DNA of 64,000 bases, taken from Haladaptatus paucihalophilus DX253 (GTDB taxonomy: Archaea; Halobacteriota; Halobacteria; Halobacteriales; Haladaptataceae). Each line of letters opens with the position of its first letter. The first letter of the stretch is position 1. The DNA lies in assembly GCF_000376445.1 (NCBI RefSeq), contig NZ_AQXI01000001.1, positions 62,001 to 126,000 of the forward strand, given 5' to 3'. Both the position numbers and the translations under genes were made by a program. This document shows positions 17,236 through 25,658 of this stretch, in pieces. The notes under the pieces were generated by a model that did not search any database, was not told where the DNA came from, and saw only the letters and a program-made list of their open reading frames with translations.

Positions 17236-18678
17236 TCACATCGGCAGGAAGAGTACTCCCGCGCTGATGATGAGACCGCTTCCGAGCAGGACGAGCACGC
17301 AGTAGCCCATGATGTCGCGGACGGAGAGGCCGCTGATGGCGAGGAGCGGAATCGCCCAGAATGGCTGTATCATGTTCGTCCACGCGTCGCCCCACGCGGC
17401 GGCCATGGCGACGCGGGGGACGCTCGTTCCGCTGGCGTGAGCCGCCTTCACGAGGGTTTCGCCGACGACGGCCCACTCGCCGCCGCCGCTGGGGACGAAG
17501 ACGTTAACGATACCCGCCGTGAGGAACGCGACGACGGGGAGCGTACCGTCGGGCGAGAGGTGGACCATTCCCTGTGCGATTTGTGTTGCAAGGCTGGTCG
17601 ATCCTTCCGGCGCGTAGCCCATGATGCCCATGATACCCGCGTAGAAGGGGAACTGGAGGATGATTCCCCAGACGTTCTCCACCCCTTCCTTCATCGCGCC
17701 GATGTACGCCGCGGGGGTGCCGTGGAGGGTGATGCCGAGGAAGAGGAAGGTGAAGTTGACGATGTTCAGGTTGAGGTTGTTCCACGGCATCGTCCCGTCG
17801 GCGATTCCGCGGCCGAAGTACCCGACGACGGCCAGCAACCCCGAGAGGCCGATGGCGTACGCGACGAACGAGGAGTGTTCGATTCGCTCCGCGACGGTCA
17901 GGTCGTCGCTCGTCGCCGACGGCGCGACGACGGCTTCGGCTTCCGTGCCGCCGTCGGTCGCGGTGTCGAGCTGGGCGGGGTCGATGGGGTGTTTCTTCTC
18001 GTCGCTCTCGGGGTACATCAGCAGGAACAGGAGCGGGAGGAAGACGAGACCGATGACGACGAAGATAGCGACGTTGGCGACCGTGAAGATGGTCTGGCCG
18101 GTCGAAATGGTCGAGTTCAGCACGCCGCTGGCGAGCAGGAAGTTATCGTCGCCCGTCGAGTTGAGCACCAGCGGAATCGACCCGGCGAGACCGCCGTGCC
18201 AGACGATGAACCCGGAGTACGCTCCGGCGACGATGATTGGGAAGTCGATGGTGCGAATCTCCTCCGCGATTTTCCGCGCGAAGATGGCACCGACCACGAG
18301 GCCGAGGCCCCAGTGGACGAACGACGCCACGGCGGCGACGACCGGAACCAACGCGGCCGCGCTTCGTTCGCTCGACGGAATCGACGCCACGCGCGAAAGA
18401 AAGCTATCGACGACGGACGACTGTGCGAGGGCGTACCCCGTCATCAGGATGAGCGTCATCTGCATCGCAAAGGAAAGAAGTCCCCAAAAGCCGCCGTACC
18501 AGCCATCGACGAGGATGTTTTCCGCGTGTGTCAGCGTCCCGCCCTGTGGAGCGACGAACGTGAATGCCAACCCGAAGGCTACGAACGAAAGGATGATTGC
18601 GAACAGAAACGCGTCCGGAAGATACCGTTCTACGAGTCGTGAACTGCCTTCTGCCATCCGCCTGATTACGTTTGCCAT
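17236..18678 (-). CDS. Short-chain fatty acid transporter, AtoE family
   Basis: Membrane transporter of 480 residues with at least ten hydrophobic segments. The N-terminal MAEGSSRLVERYLPDAFLFA, FVHWGLGLVVGAIFARKIA, YSGFIVWHGGLAGSIPL and NVFVPSGGGEWAVVGETL are characteristic of the AtoE/short-chain fatty acid uptake family. A central polar loop (about 225-265) is acidic and haloarchaea-specific. It probably imports acetoacetate, butyrate or similar acids for CoA activation. Its 3' end abuts the structured element, so the two are convergent if the element is transcribed on the plus strand. Confidence 0.9.
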   Translation of the reverse strand: MANVIRRMAEGSSRLVERYLPDAFLFAIILSFVAFGLAFTFVAPQGGTLTHAENILVDGWYGGFWGLLSFAMQMTLILMTGYALAQSSVVDSFLSRVASIPSSERSAAALVPVVAAVASFVHWGLGLVVGAIFARKIAEEIRTIDFPIIVAGAYSGFIVWHGGLAGSIPLVLNSTGDDNFLLASGVLNSTISTGQTIFTVANVAIFVVIGLVFLPLLFLLMYPESDEKKHPIDPAQLDTATDGGTEAEAVVAPSATSDDLTVAERIEHSSFVAYAIGLSGLLAVVGYFGRGIADGTMPWNNLNLNIVNFTFLFLGITLHGTPAAYIGAMKEGVENVWGIILQFPFYAGIMGIMGYAPEGSTSLATQIAQGMVHLSPDGTLPVVAFLTAGIVNVFVPSGGGEWAVVGETLVKAAHASGTSVPRVAMAAAWGDAWTNMIQPFWAIPLLAISGLSVRDIMGYCVLVLLGSGLIISAGVLFLPM

Positions 18679-18729
18679 GATTGCGTGTGTGCATCCCTAG
18701 CAAACGATTATAAACGTTCGTCAGACGCG

Positions 18730-18873
18730 TCAGTGGTGAATAGTCGGCCGCGGGTCGTCCAATTCGCCGACGAGTCGTCGAGCGTGCGTTCGAAGTTTTG
18801 ACCAGAGCCAGTCGAGTCCGACCCTCGTCGCCGACGCGTCTTCGGAGTGAAACGAATCGGGTGCTGACAGCAT
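18730..18873 (-). CDS. Possible 47-residue protein upstream of the AtoE gene
   Basis: ATG (18873-18871) to TGA encodes 47 residues beginning MLSAPDSFHSEDASATRVGL, with a tryptophan pair (DWLWSKL) and a basic patch (RTHARRL). The amino-acid composition is haloarchaeal. On the minus strand an AT-rich element (AGATATGTTTTTG) lies about 25 bp upstream, which could be a TATA box. It could alternatively be the regulatory leader of the AtoE gene, 52 bp downstream. No family recognised. Confidence 0.35.
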   Translation of the reverse strand: MLSAPDSFHSEDASATRVGLDWLWSKLRTHARRLVGELDDPRPTIHH

Positions 18874-18959
18874 GATACGCGATATGGTTACATCAAAAAC
18901 ATATCTCTATCGACCATTCGAATCGGGGGGCTTTTGCACGCCCCCGGACGAGAAGCGAT

Positions 18960-19661
18960 ATGGACACTCTGGGTGACCTCGTTGCCCGCGAACGGCGGAG
19001 CGACGACCCGGCGCTTTCCGTCCCGAACTCACGAGGATACGATTACCACCGACTGTGTACGACGGCGTGGAAGACGGGGAATTTCTTTCGACATCTCGGC
19101 GTTCGAGAGGGTGTGACGGTGGCTATCCACGCGACGCCCGCCGCACAGCCCATTCTCGGGTTCTTCGGTTCGGTCCTGCTCGGAGCGAGCGTTCGGTTCG
19201 ACCCGCCGACGGAAATCGACGCGCGGGTGCTCCTCGCGCCAGCGGAATCGGTCGCGGACTACGAACTCCCGCCGGGCGGACAGTACGTCGCGTACGGCGA
19301 CCCCGCCCCGGACCCGACGGTCTCGCACTTCGAAACCGACGTGTGGAGCGAGAATCCGGTGTTCCCGGAGACGCCGTTCCCCCCCGAGACGCTCGCGCTC
19401 CCGGGCGAGCGCGATGCCACCCACGCCGACCTCCTCGATGCGGGGAACGCCGTCGCATCGGATTGGGGCATCGAATCGGGTGATTCAGTCGCGGTTCGTG
19501 CGCCGCTCGCTGACCCCCGAACGGTCGCCGCCGGTATCGTCGCGCCGCTCCTCGTCGGCGGCGAAATCGTCCTCGACGCCGACCGGACCGCCGATTTCGC
19601 CGTCGCGGACGCCGCCGCACCCGAGTCGTCGGTTCTCACACCGGGCGAAGTTTCCCTGTAG
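18960..19661 (+). CDS. Truncated AMP-binding-like protein without the catalytic core
   Basis: 233 residues resembling the N-terminal lobe of acyl-CoA synthetases: YDYHRLCTTAWKTGNFFRHLGVREGVTVAI, then ILGFFGSVLLGASVRFDPP. It lacks the P-loop SSGTTGxPKG, the adenylate-binding motifs and the entire C-terminal domain, and still ends cleanly at a stop. A second half (about 140-230) repeats the GVxxGDSVAV idea (WGIESGDSVAVRAPLADPRT). It is unlikely to activate acids itself. A ligand-binding or regulatory role is inferred. There is no sign of a frameshifted remainder downstream; the aldo/keto reductase starts 77 bp later. Confidence 0.65.
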   Translation: MDTLGDLVARERRSDDPALSVPNSRGYDYHRLCTTAWKTGNFFRHLGVREGVTVAIHATPAAQPILGFFGSVLLGASVRFDPPTEIDARVLLAPAESVADYELPPGGQYVAYGDPAPDPTVSHFETDVWSENPVFPETPFPPETLALPGERDATHADLLDAGNAVASDWGIESGDSVAVRAPLADPRTVAAGIVAPLLVGGEIVLDADRTADFAVADAAAPESSVLTPGEVSL

Positions 19662-19737
19662 CCACCGGACGCCCGTCGGTTTCTCTTCGACGACCGCAAC
19701 CACACCGATTACCTGTCCCGCTCGCAAACGGGGAGCC

Positions 19738-20502
19738 ATGACCGACGAGTTTTCGCCCATCGGTTTGGGAACGATGGGAATCGACGACCCCGAACGAATC
19801 GCCGCCGCCATCGAGATGGGGTATCGCCACCTCGACACCGCACAGATATACGACAACGAGGAAGCGGTCGGCGAGGCCATCGACCGCGCGGACGTTCCGC
19901 GCTCGGAGCTGTTCGTCGCCACGAAGGTCTGGGCGGACAGTCTCGCACCCGACGACGTGCTCGAAACGACGGCGGAGAGCCTCGACGAACTCGGCTTGGA
20001 TACCATCGACCTCCTCTACGTCCACCGGCCGATAGAGGACTACGACCCCGAGGAGACGCTTCCGGCCTTCGACGAACTCCGGGATGACGGGCGAATCCGG
20101 CACGTCGGGGTGAGCAACTTCTCCGCCGAGGAAATCGCCGTCGCGCGCGAGGTGCTCGACACGCCGATATTCGCCCATCAGGTCGAGATGCACCCACTCT
20201 ACGACCAGTCCGAACTCCTCGCGGACGCGCATCGTCACGACACTCACCTCGTCGCCTACTCGCCGATCGCTCACGGCGAGGTGTTCGACCTCCCCGTCCT
20301 GAACGACCTCGCGGAGGACCACGACGCGACGGAAGCACAAATCGCGCTCGCGTGGCTCGTCGAGAAGGGGGCGATACCGATTCCTCGTTCGGCGAGCGAC
20401 GTGCATCTGCGCGAGAACCTCGCGGCCGCGGACATCCGACTCGACGCGGCGGCAGTCGCGCGAATCGACGCTATCGACAGCGAGAAGAAGCTGTTCGAAT
20501 AG
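19738..20502 (+). CDS. Aldo/keto reductase
   Basis: NADPH-dependent carbonyl reductase with a TIM barrel, 254 residues from ATG 19738. Motifs include GYRHLDTAQIYDNEEAVGEA with the catalytic Asp and Tyr, LFVATKVW with the Lys, LLYVHRP with the His, RHVGVSNFSAEEI, and IPIPRSAS for the cofactor phosphate. It belongs to the AKR group close to diketogluconate reductases. Substrate unknown. Confidence 0.93.
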   Translation: MTDEFSPIGLGTMGIDDPERIAAAIEMGYRHLDTAQIYDNEEAVGEAIDRADVPRSELFVATKVWADSLAPDDVLETTAESLDELGLDTIDLLYVHRPIEDYDPEETLPAFDELRDDGRIRHVGVSNFSAEEIAVAREVLDTPIFAHQVEMHPLYDQSELLADAHRHDTHLVAYSPIAHGEVFDLPVLNDLAEDHDATEAQIALAWLVEKGAIPIPRSASDVHLRENLAAADIRLDAAAVARIDAIDSEKKLFE

Positions 20503-20629
20503 GGGAAGGAGTAATCGGACGTTTCGTCGCGGAACGGGATTCGAATCGGACGATACCGTCCCGAACGCGACCGTTAGACGACTGTACGAGAACGCTTTTC
20601 TCGATAGTCGGAATCGAATTCGGTAGCCA

Positions 20630-20911
20630 ATGCCCGTCCGCCCGCACGACCTCGAGTTAGTCGTTAGCCTCGGAATACTGCTCCTCAGCGTGGGGCTAGG
20701 GACGTTGACCTACCTGACGTGGCGACGCGAACGCGAGCGACGGTTGGCTATCGTCACCGTTGCGTACGTGCTGTTCGCCCTCCGAGGGCTCGCGGTCGTC
20801 CTCGAAGAGACGTTCTTGATGTCGGTACGGCCGGAGCTCATCGACCACCTCTCGTCGTTGTTCGTCCTGCTGGGTCTCCTGTTGTTCTTCGTGGCAATCG
20901 CACGGGACTGA
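20630..20911 (+). CDS. DUF7521-like three-helix membrane protein
   Basis: 93 residues with three hydrophobic segments (LVVSLGILLLSVGLGTLTYL, IVTVAYVLFALRGLAVVLEE and LFVLLGLLLFFVAIA) and a basic first loop (WRRERERR). It lies two bases before the winged-helix gene, so the two are co-translated. A similar pair lies at 61043-61659 with the order reversed. A membrane partner for the regulator is inferred from this repeated pairing. Confidence 0.75.
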   Translation: MPVRPHDLELVVSLGILLLSVGLGTLTYLTWRRERERRLAIVTVAYVLFALRGLAVVLEETFLMSVRPELIDHLSSLFVLLGLLLFFVAIARD

Positions 20912-20913
20912 AC

Positions 20914-21429
20914 ATGGACGAGCCCGAACTCGAATCACGGCGCGTCATCTTCGGCGAAATCCGAGAGACGCCGGGGATTCACTTCCGCGAACTGCTCCGG
21001 CGACACGAGTACGCACAGGGGACGATTCAGTACCATCTCCGATGGCTCGAAGACGAAGGACTCGTCGAATCGTCGGACGACGGTAACTTCACGCGCTACT
21101 ACCCGGCCCACTCGTTCGAAGCGGCGGACAAATCGACGATGAACGCGCTTCGCCGGACGTACTCGCGTCGAATTATCGCTCTTCTCGCGTCGGAGGAGCG
21201 ACTCAGTACCGCGGCCCTGAGCGAACGCGTCGGCAAGTCGCGCTCGACCGTCTCGTGGCACCTCTCTCGACTCCACGAGGAGGAAATCGTCGAAAAGGAA
21301 CGCGACGGGCGCACCGTGCTCTACTCGCTTCGGGACCCGGACCAGGTGATGCGCCTCTATGCGACCTATCAAGCGAGTTTCCGCGACCGTCTCCTCGATA
21401 AAGTGCTCGACCTGTGGGACGTCTACTGA
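20914..21429 (+). CDS. Tandem winged-helix transcription regulator
   Basis: 171 residues from ATG 20914. Two consecutive winged helices are visible: IRETPGIHFRELLRR then GTIQYHLRWLEDEGLVES (about 10-65), and RRIIALLASEERLSTAALSE then STVSWHLSRLHEEEIVEKE (about 85-145). A short C-terminal helical tail follows. No ligand domain is present. The 3' end overlaps the convergent membrane gene at 21423 by 7 bp. The apbE operon next door is a candidate target. Confidence 0.85.
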   Translation: MDEPELESRRVIFGEIRETPGIHFRELLRRHEYAQGTIQYHLRWLEDEGLVESSDDGNFTRYYPAHSFEAADKSTMNALRRTYSRRIIALLASEERLSTAALSERVGKSRSTVSWHLSRLHEEEIVEKERDGRTVLYSLRDPDQVMRLYATYQASFRDRLLDKVLDLWDVY

Positions 21430-21962
21430 GTCGGACGGGCCGCGCGGATTCCGCCGAACAGTTTCGAGACGAGCGCGACGCCCACGAAACCGACCGAGGC
21501 GGCGACGAGTTGCCCGAGCAGTCCCGTCATGTCGCTCCCGATAGCGACCGCGTGGATGGTCGCAAACGCGAACCCACCGTAGGCGAGGGCGTGAATCGCT
21601 TTCGGGTGCTCGAACCGACGCGGTTCGAGAAACCCCAACACGGCCACGACGACCAACACGACGGCGACGCCGCCGACGCCGACGCCCGCGATGAACAGGG
21701 GGAACGGATAGTTCGGCGCGGGGGCGATTCCGTCCACCACCAACCACGCGTCGATGGTCCCGACGACGGCGTGCAGGACCATCATACCGACCGCGAAGAC
21801 GGCCAGTTCGATGTGCGTCCGTAGCGATAGCCAGTGTATCGCGCCGAACCGCCGCTCCGTGAAGAACACGCCCGTCAACACGGTGAGCCAGAGCGCCGGA
21901 TAGAGCACCAGCGCCGACGCGCGGTCGAGGTACCAGAGCGCGAGGGTGACGACTTCGTTCAT
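21423..21962 (-). CDS. Ferric reductase-like membrane protein, probable heme b carrier
   Basis: 179 residues with about five transmembrane helices. Histidine pairs are placed as in ferric reductase/MsrQ-like cytochromes: LSLRTHIELAVFAVGMMVLHAV and HPKAIHALAYGGFAFATIHAVA. They could bind one or two hemes across the membrane. It is the last gene of an operon with apbE and a small exported Cys-containing protein, overlapping the latter by 4 bp. The neighbours suggest trans-membrane electron transfer to the outside. Heme binding is inferred from the spacing, not proven. Confidence 0.72.
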   Translation of the reverse strand: MNEVVTLALWYLDRASALVLYPALWLTVLTGVFFTERRFGAIHWLSLRTHIELAVFAVGMMVLHAVVGTIDAWLVVDGIAPAPNYPFPLFIAGVGVGGVAVVLVVVAVLGFLEPRRFEHPKAIHALAYGGFAFATIHAVAIGSDMTGLLGQLVAASVGFVGVALVSKLFGGIRAARPTQ

Positions 21963-22294
21963 GAGGCGCGCGTCGTGGTCACGACGGACTGACAGCCGCT
22001 CTGACAGGTCCCGGCGGCGTTCGTGTTGCCGCCGCCGCTGCCGCCACCGTACTCCCCCTCATCGTCTTCATCGTACTCGTGGTGCTCACCGTACTCGTCC
22101 TCGTGGCTCTCGGAGACCGCTCGCCCGCCGTCGGGCGGTTGATACTGCTGTGGATTGGTCGCTTGCGGCGAATGGTCGTTGCCCGTTCCTTGGTATGCCG
22201 TCCGGTAGGCCATGACTCCGGTCACACAGACGAGCGCGAGCACGACGACGGTCAGCGCGAGCAGCGTTCGGCGGCGTTTACCGGACGTGTTCAT
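21959..22294 (-). CDS. Small exported His/Asp/Cys-containing protein
   Basis: 111 residues. A signal anchor (RRRTLLALTVVVLALVCVTG) precedes an extracytoplasmic tail that is rich in His, Asp, Glu and Tyr (ESHEDEYGEHHEYDEDDEGE), then Gly, and ends with CQSGCQS (a CxxxC pair). This suggests metal or redox chemistry at the cell surface. The flavinylation consensus of ApbE substrates (S/T-G-A-T) is not present. It overlaps apbE by 17 bp and the membrane cytochrome-like gene by 4 bp, so all three are one operon. No family recognised. Confidence 0.68.
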   Translation of the reverse strand: MNTSGKRRRTLLALTVVVLALVCVTGVMAYRTAYQGTGNDHSPQATNPQQYQPPDGGRAVSESHEDEYGEHHEYDEDDEGEYGGGSGGGNTNAAGTCQSGCQSVVTTTRAS

Positions 22295-23174
22295 CGAATC
22301 CCTCCGTTTCGTGGAAGACGCCCTGATGGACGACCAACGCCTCCGCCCCGTCCCAGTCTTCGGCGAGTCGAATCGCGTCCTCGGGTCGGAGCGCGGCGAG
22401 CGTGGTGGCGAGCGCGTCGGCTTCCATGCAGTCTCGACGCGCGACGACCGTCACGAGGTCGTTGTGCGACCGGGTGCGTTCCTCCTTCGGATTGTAGATG
22501 TGCTCTCTCCCGTCGCGGTTGCGGCGGTAGCCGCCCGACGTGGCGACGTTCCACGGCGTCGAGAGCACGCGGAGATTCGTCTCGGTGCCGTACGGACTCT
22601 CGATGCCGACCGGTCCGGTCGGCCGTGCGATGTCGCCGCCGCCGTCGACGAATCCCCGGCGGCCCAGCCCCGAGAGTTCGGCGTGCGCCCGGTCCACGAT
22701 GTATCCCTTGGCGAGACCGTTGCAGTCGAGCGGTCCGTCGGTCGTCACGGTGTCACCATCGACCGCGACCGACGACGGGTCGAACGTCTCGGAGACGGTG
22801 GAACAGTCGCCGCGAATGTACGCCTTCAGTTCGTGTTCGATGGTTCCGTGATGGATATCGAAGACGCCGCCAGTCCGTTCGTAGTAGGCCAGCCCGCGGC
22901 GAACGATTCGTGCGACGTGGGCGTTCGTGACGCGCCCCGACCGATTCAGGCGGGCGACCTGGCTCGATTCGTCGAACGCGTCGAGTTGCCGTTCCAAGCG
23001 GAGCGCGGTGTCTTTCGCCCGCTCGCATGCCAGCTCCGCTCGGACGCCATCCGCGTGTATTCGAAAAGTCGTATCACAACAGTCGAACGACGCGGTGGCT
23101 TCGCCAACCGTCGCGTACAGTCGGTGTTTCGGTGTCGAATCCCCCAATCGGGAACGTATCCGAGGGCGATGCAT
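22278..23174 (-). CDS. apbE: FAD:protein FMN transferase (ApbE)
   Basis: 298 residues. ApbE attaches FMN covalently to Thr/Ser of target proteins. Visible motifs are ERQLDAFDESSQVARLN near the start, then CNGLAKGYIVDRA and VDGGGDIA (FAD and Mg binding), and TSGGYRRN (usual TSGxYxR). ADALATTLAAL at the end matches ADxxxTAL. No bacterial-type lipoprotein signal is visible, so it may act in the cytosol. It is the first gene of the three-gene operon; the target protein is not obvious nearby. Confidence 0.9.
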   Translation of the reverse strand: MHRPRIRSRLGDSTPKHRLYATVGEATASFDCCDTTFRIHADGVRAELACERAKDTALRLERQLDAFDESSQVARLNRSGRVTNAHVARIVRRGLAYYERTGGVFDIHHGTIEHELKAYIRGDCSTVSETFDPSSVAVDGDTVTTDGPLDCNGLAKGYIVDRAHAELSGLGRRGFVDGGGDIARPTGPVGIESPYGTETNLRVLSTPWNVATSGGYRRNRDGREHIYNPKEERTRSHNDLVTVVARRDCMEADALATTLAALRPEDAIRLAEDWDGAEALVVHQGVFHETEGFDEHVR

Positions 23175-23274
23175 ACAACCGAGTTCAAAGGGCGACTCAA
23201 TAGGGATTCGCGTCCATCTATCGAATGTTCGTCCAATCGTCGAATCGAACGGTCACCCGTCGAATCGGGCGACC

Positions 23275-25242
23275 TCAGTTCGCTTCGTCCAATTTTTCGA
23301 GCGAATCGGGATTCTCGATACTCGACATGTCGCCCAAATCCTCGCCCGTGTAGGCCGCCTCGATGGCCCGGCGAATTATCTTCCCCGACTGGGTTTTCGG
23401 GAACTCGTCCACGAAGAGGATTTCGCGCGGGCGGAACGGCTTGCCGAGTTCCTCGCCGACCTGTTCGCGGAGGTCCGCACGGAGGTCGTCTCCCGCGTCC
23501 ACGTCGGGTTCGAGGATGACGTAGGTGACGACGGCCTGTCCGGTCGTGTCGTCAGGGACGCCGACCGCTGCGGCCTGGTTCACCGCGTCGTGGTCCATCA
23601 GCGCGCCTTCCACTTCGGCGGGGCCGACCTTCCGCCCGGCGACGTTGATGGCGTCGTCGGAGCGGCCGTGGAGGAACCAGAATCCGTCCTCGTCCTTCTG
23701 CGCCCAGTCGCCGTGGTTCCACATGTCGTCGAACGTGGACCAGTAGGTGTTCAGATAGCGTTCGTCGCCCGACCAGAGTGATTTCGTCATCGACGGACAG
23801 GAGTCGCGGGCGACGAGGTAGCCCCGTTCGTGCGTATCGGCGATGGACTCGCCGTTAGCGTTCACGATGTCGATGTCCATGCCCAGCCCCGGTCCGCCGA
23901 GCGTGCAGGGTTTGAGCGACTGTATCGGCATCGGCATGAGGAAGCAGCCACAGATTTCGGTGCCACCCGAGATGTTGATTATCGGTGCCTCGCTTCCGCC
24001 GACGTTCTCGTAGAACCAGAGCCACGATTCGGGATCCCACGGTTCGCCGGTCGACCCGAGCAGGCGGAGCGAGGAGAGGTCGTAGTCGTCCAACCACTCA
24101 TCACCGTACTGGCGGAGCGCCCGAATCGCGGTCGGCGAGATGCCGAAGACGGTCAGGCCGTGGCGGTCTATCATCTCCCAGAAGCGGTCGGGGTCGGGGT
24201 AGTCCGGCGCGCCTTCGTACATGAAGACCGTGCCGCCGAACGCGTGGTTGCCGATGAGGGTCCACGGTCCCATCATCCACCCGATGTCGGACACCCAGAA
24301 GAACCGGTCTGCGTCCTTGTGGTCGAAGCCGAAGTAAATCTCCTTCGCACACTGCAGCAACTGCCCCGCGTGCGTGTGGACGATGCCCTTCGGTTTGCCC
24401 GTCGTTCCCGAGGAGTAGAGGAGCATGGACTCGGCGCTCGCGTCCAGTTCCTTCGTCTCGTACTCGTCGTCCTGTTCGAGGACGGCCTCGTCCCATCGCT
24501 CGTCCCGTTCGTCGTCCCACGGAATGTCGTCGCTTCCGAGTCGGTCGTAGACGATGGTGTGTTCGACGTGGCCCGCCTCCTCGATGGCCTCGTCGGCCGT
24601 GTCCTTCAGGACGACCTCGCTGCCGCGGCGGTAGAACCCATCGCCGGTGAACAACACGGAACACTCCGAATCCTCGATGCGGGTCGCGGTGGCGTCGGTA
24701 CCGAACCCGGAGAAGATGGGGACGGCTATCGCGCCGACCTTGAGGATGCCGTAGAGTATCGAGATGACTTCGGGAACCATCGGCATGTACAGGCCCACCG
24801 TATCGCCCGTCTCGATGCCGCGCTCTTCGAGCGCGTTGGCGACCATGTTCGCCTCCCGGTATAGCTCGTGGTACGTGATTTCGCGCACGTCGCTCGGTTC
24901 GCCCTCCCAGATGCAGGCGACGTGGTTCCGTTCCGGGCTATCGACCTGTGCGTACCGGTCGAGTGTGTTGTGGGCGATGTTGATTTTCCCGCCCGGGTAC
25001 CAATCCGAGAACTGCGGCCCCTCGCTGTCGTCCCGAACGGAGTCGTAGTCCTCGTAAAAGTCGATGTCGAGGTAGTCGACCATCTCGTCCCAGAACCAGT
25101 CCACTTCGGAGCACGTGCGCTCGATGAGTTCCTCGTAGTCATCGATGTCGTGTTCCTGCATGAACTCCCAGACGTTCGTCGATTCCACGAACTCCCGTGA
25201 CGGCTCGTGGACGATTTCGTCTACATCCGCGAGTGTATCCAT
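23275..25242 (-). CDS. AMP-forming acyl/acetyl-CoA synthetase
   Basis: 655 residues, full length for the ACS branch of the ANL superfamily, which activates a carboxylate via acyl-AMP to acyl-CoA. The N-terminal cap has WYPGGKINIAHNTLDRY. The P-loop is YSSGTTGKPKG, A5 is ISGGTEICG, A7 is WNHGDWA, A8 is GRSDDAINVAGRKVGPAEVE, and the catalytic lysine is in KTQSGKIIRR. Acetate or another short acid is likely; the exact substrate cannot be read. It has its own promoter region and is the first gene of a minus-strand run. Confidence 0.92.
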   Translation of the reverse strand: MDTLADVDEIVHEPSREFVESTNVWEFMQEHDIDDYEELIERTCSEVDWFWDEMVDYLDIDFYEDYDSVRDDSEGPQFSDWYPGGKINIAHNTLDRYAQVDSPERNHVACIWEGEPSDVREITYHELYREANMVANALEERGIETGDTVGLYMPMVPEVISILYGILKVGAIAVPIFSGFGTDATATRIEDSECSVLFTGDGFYRRGSEVVLKDTADEAIEEAGHVEHTIVYDRLGSDDIPWDDERDERWDEAVLEQDDEYETKELDASAESMLLYSSGTTGKPKGIVHTHAGQLLQCAKEIYFGFDHKDADRFFWVSDIGWMMGPWTLIGNHAFGGTVFMYEGAPDYPDPDRFWEMIDRHGLTVFGISPTAIRALRQYGDEWLDDYDLSSLRLLGSTGEPWDPESWLWFYENVGGSEAPIINISGGTEICGCFLMPMPIQSLKPCTLGGPGLGMDIDIVNANGESIADTHERGYLVARDSCPSMTKSLWSGDERYLNTYWSTFDDMWNHGDWAQKDEDGFWFLHGRSDDAINVAGRKVGPAEVEGALMDHDAVNQAAAVGVPDDTTGQAVVTYVILEPDVDAGDDLRADLREQVGEELGKPFRPREILFVDEFPKTQSGKIIRRAIEAAYTGEDLGDMSSIENPDSLEKLDEAN

Positions 25243-25300
25243 GTCGTGACCTCCATGTGGAAACCGTTGCGCACGCGCCTCAAAATAGTTTATTACATAT

Positions 25301-25609
25301 TTAGGGCAGTTCGCCGCCCGTTAGGTCGAGTCGGGAGACGACTCCCTTGAGATCCGCCGTCTCCTCGATTTCGTCGCGGATTCGCTCGCGCGTCCGTACG
25401 TCGCTCGAATTCGCATCGTACGCACGCACGTACTCGGCGCGTGAGTGCTCGTCGAAGGCGTGGCGGATGGCGAAGTAGCCGTCCGGGACGACCGCCCCGC
25501 AGACTTTGCACTCCTGGCGTTCGTGCTCCGAAGTCTGGTGGACGATGGCGTCTTCGACGCTGTCGAACCGTTCCCCACAGCCGTCGATGTCACATTCCCA
25601 AGCGCTCAT
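25301..25609 (-). CDS. Zinc-finger-like protein (DUF7565-like)
   Basis: 102 residues from ATG 25609; the longer upstream frame is not needed. CDIDGCGERFDSVEDAIVHQ then HER is a C2H2-like finger. CKVCGAVVPDGYFAIRHAF then DEH is a second. A helical acidic C-terminus follows (RTRERIRDEIEE). It is probably soluble and binds nucleic acid or protein. It resembles small haloarchaeal zinc-finger proteins of unknown function. It lies 58 bp from the start of the synthetase. Confidence 0.75.
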   Translation of the reverse strand: MSAWECDIDGCGERFDSVEDAIVHQTSEHERQECKVCGAVVPDGYFAIRHAFDEHSRAEYVRAYDANSSDVRTRERIRDEIEETADLKGVVSRLDLTGGELP

Positions 25610-25658
25610 CTTCGTGTGTTGATTCTCTAATTCCCATGATATAACTGTTTCTTGCTCG

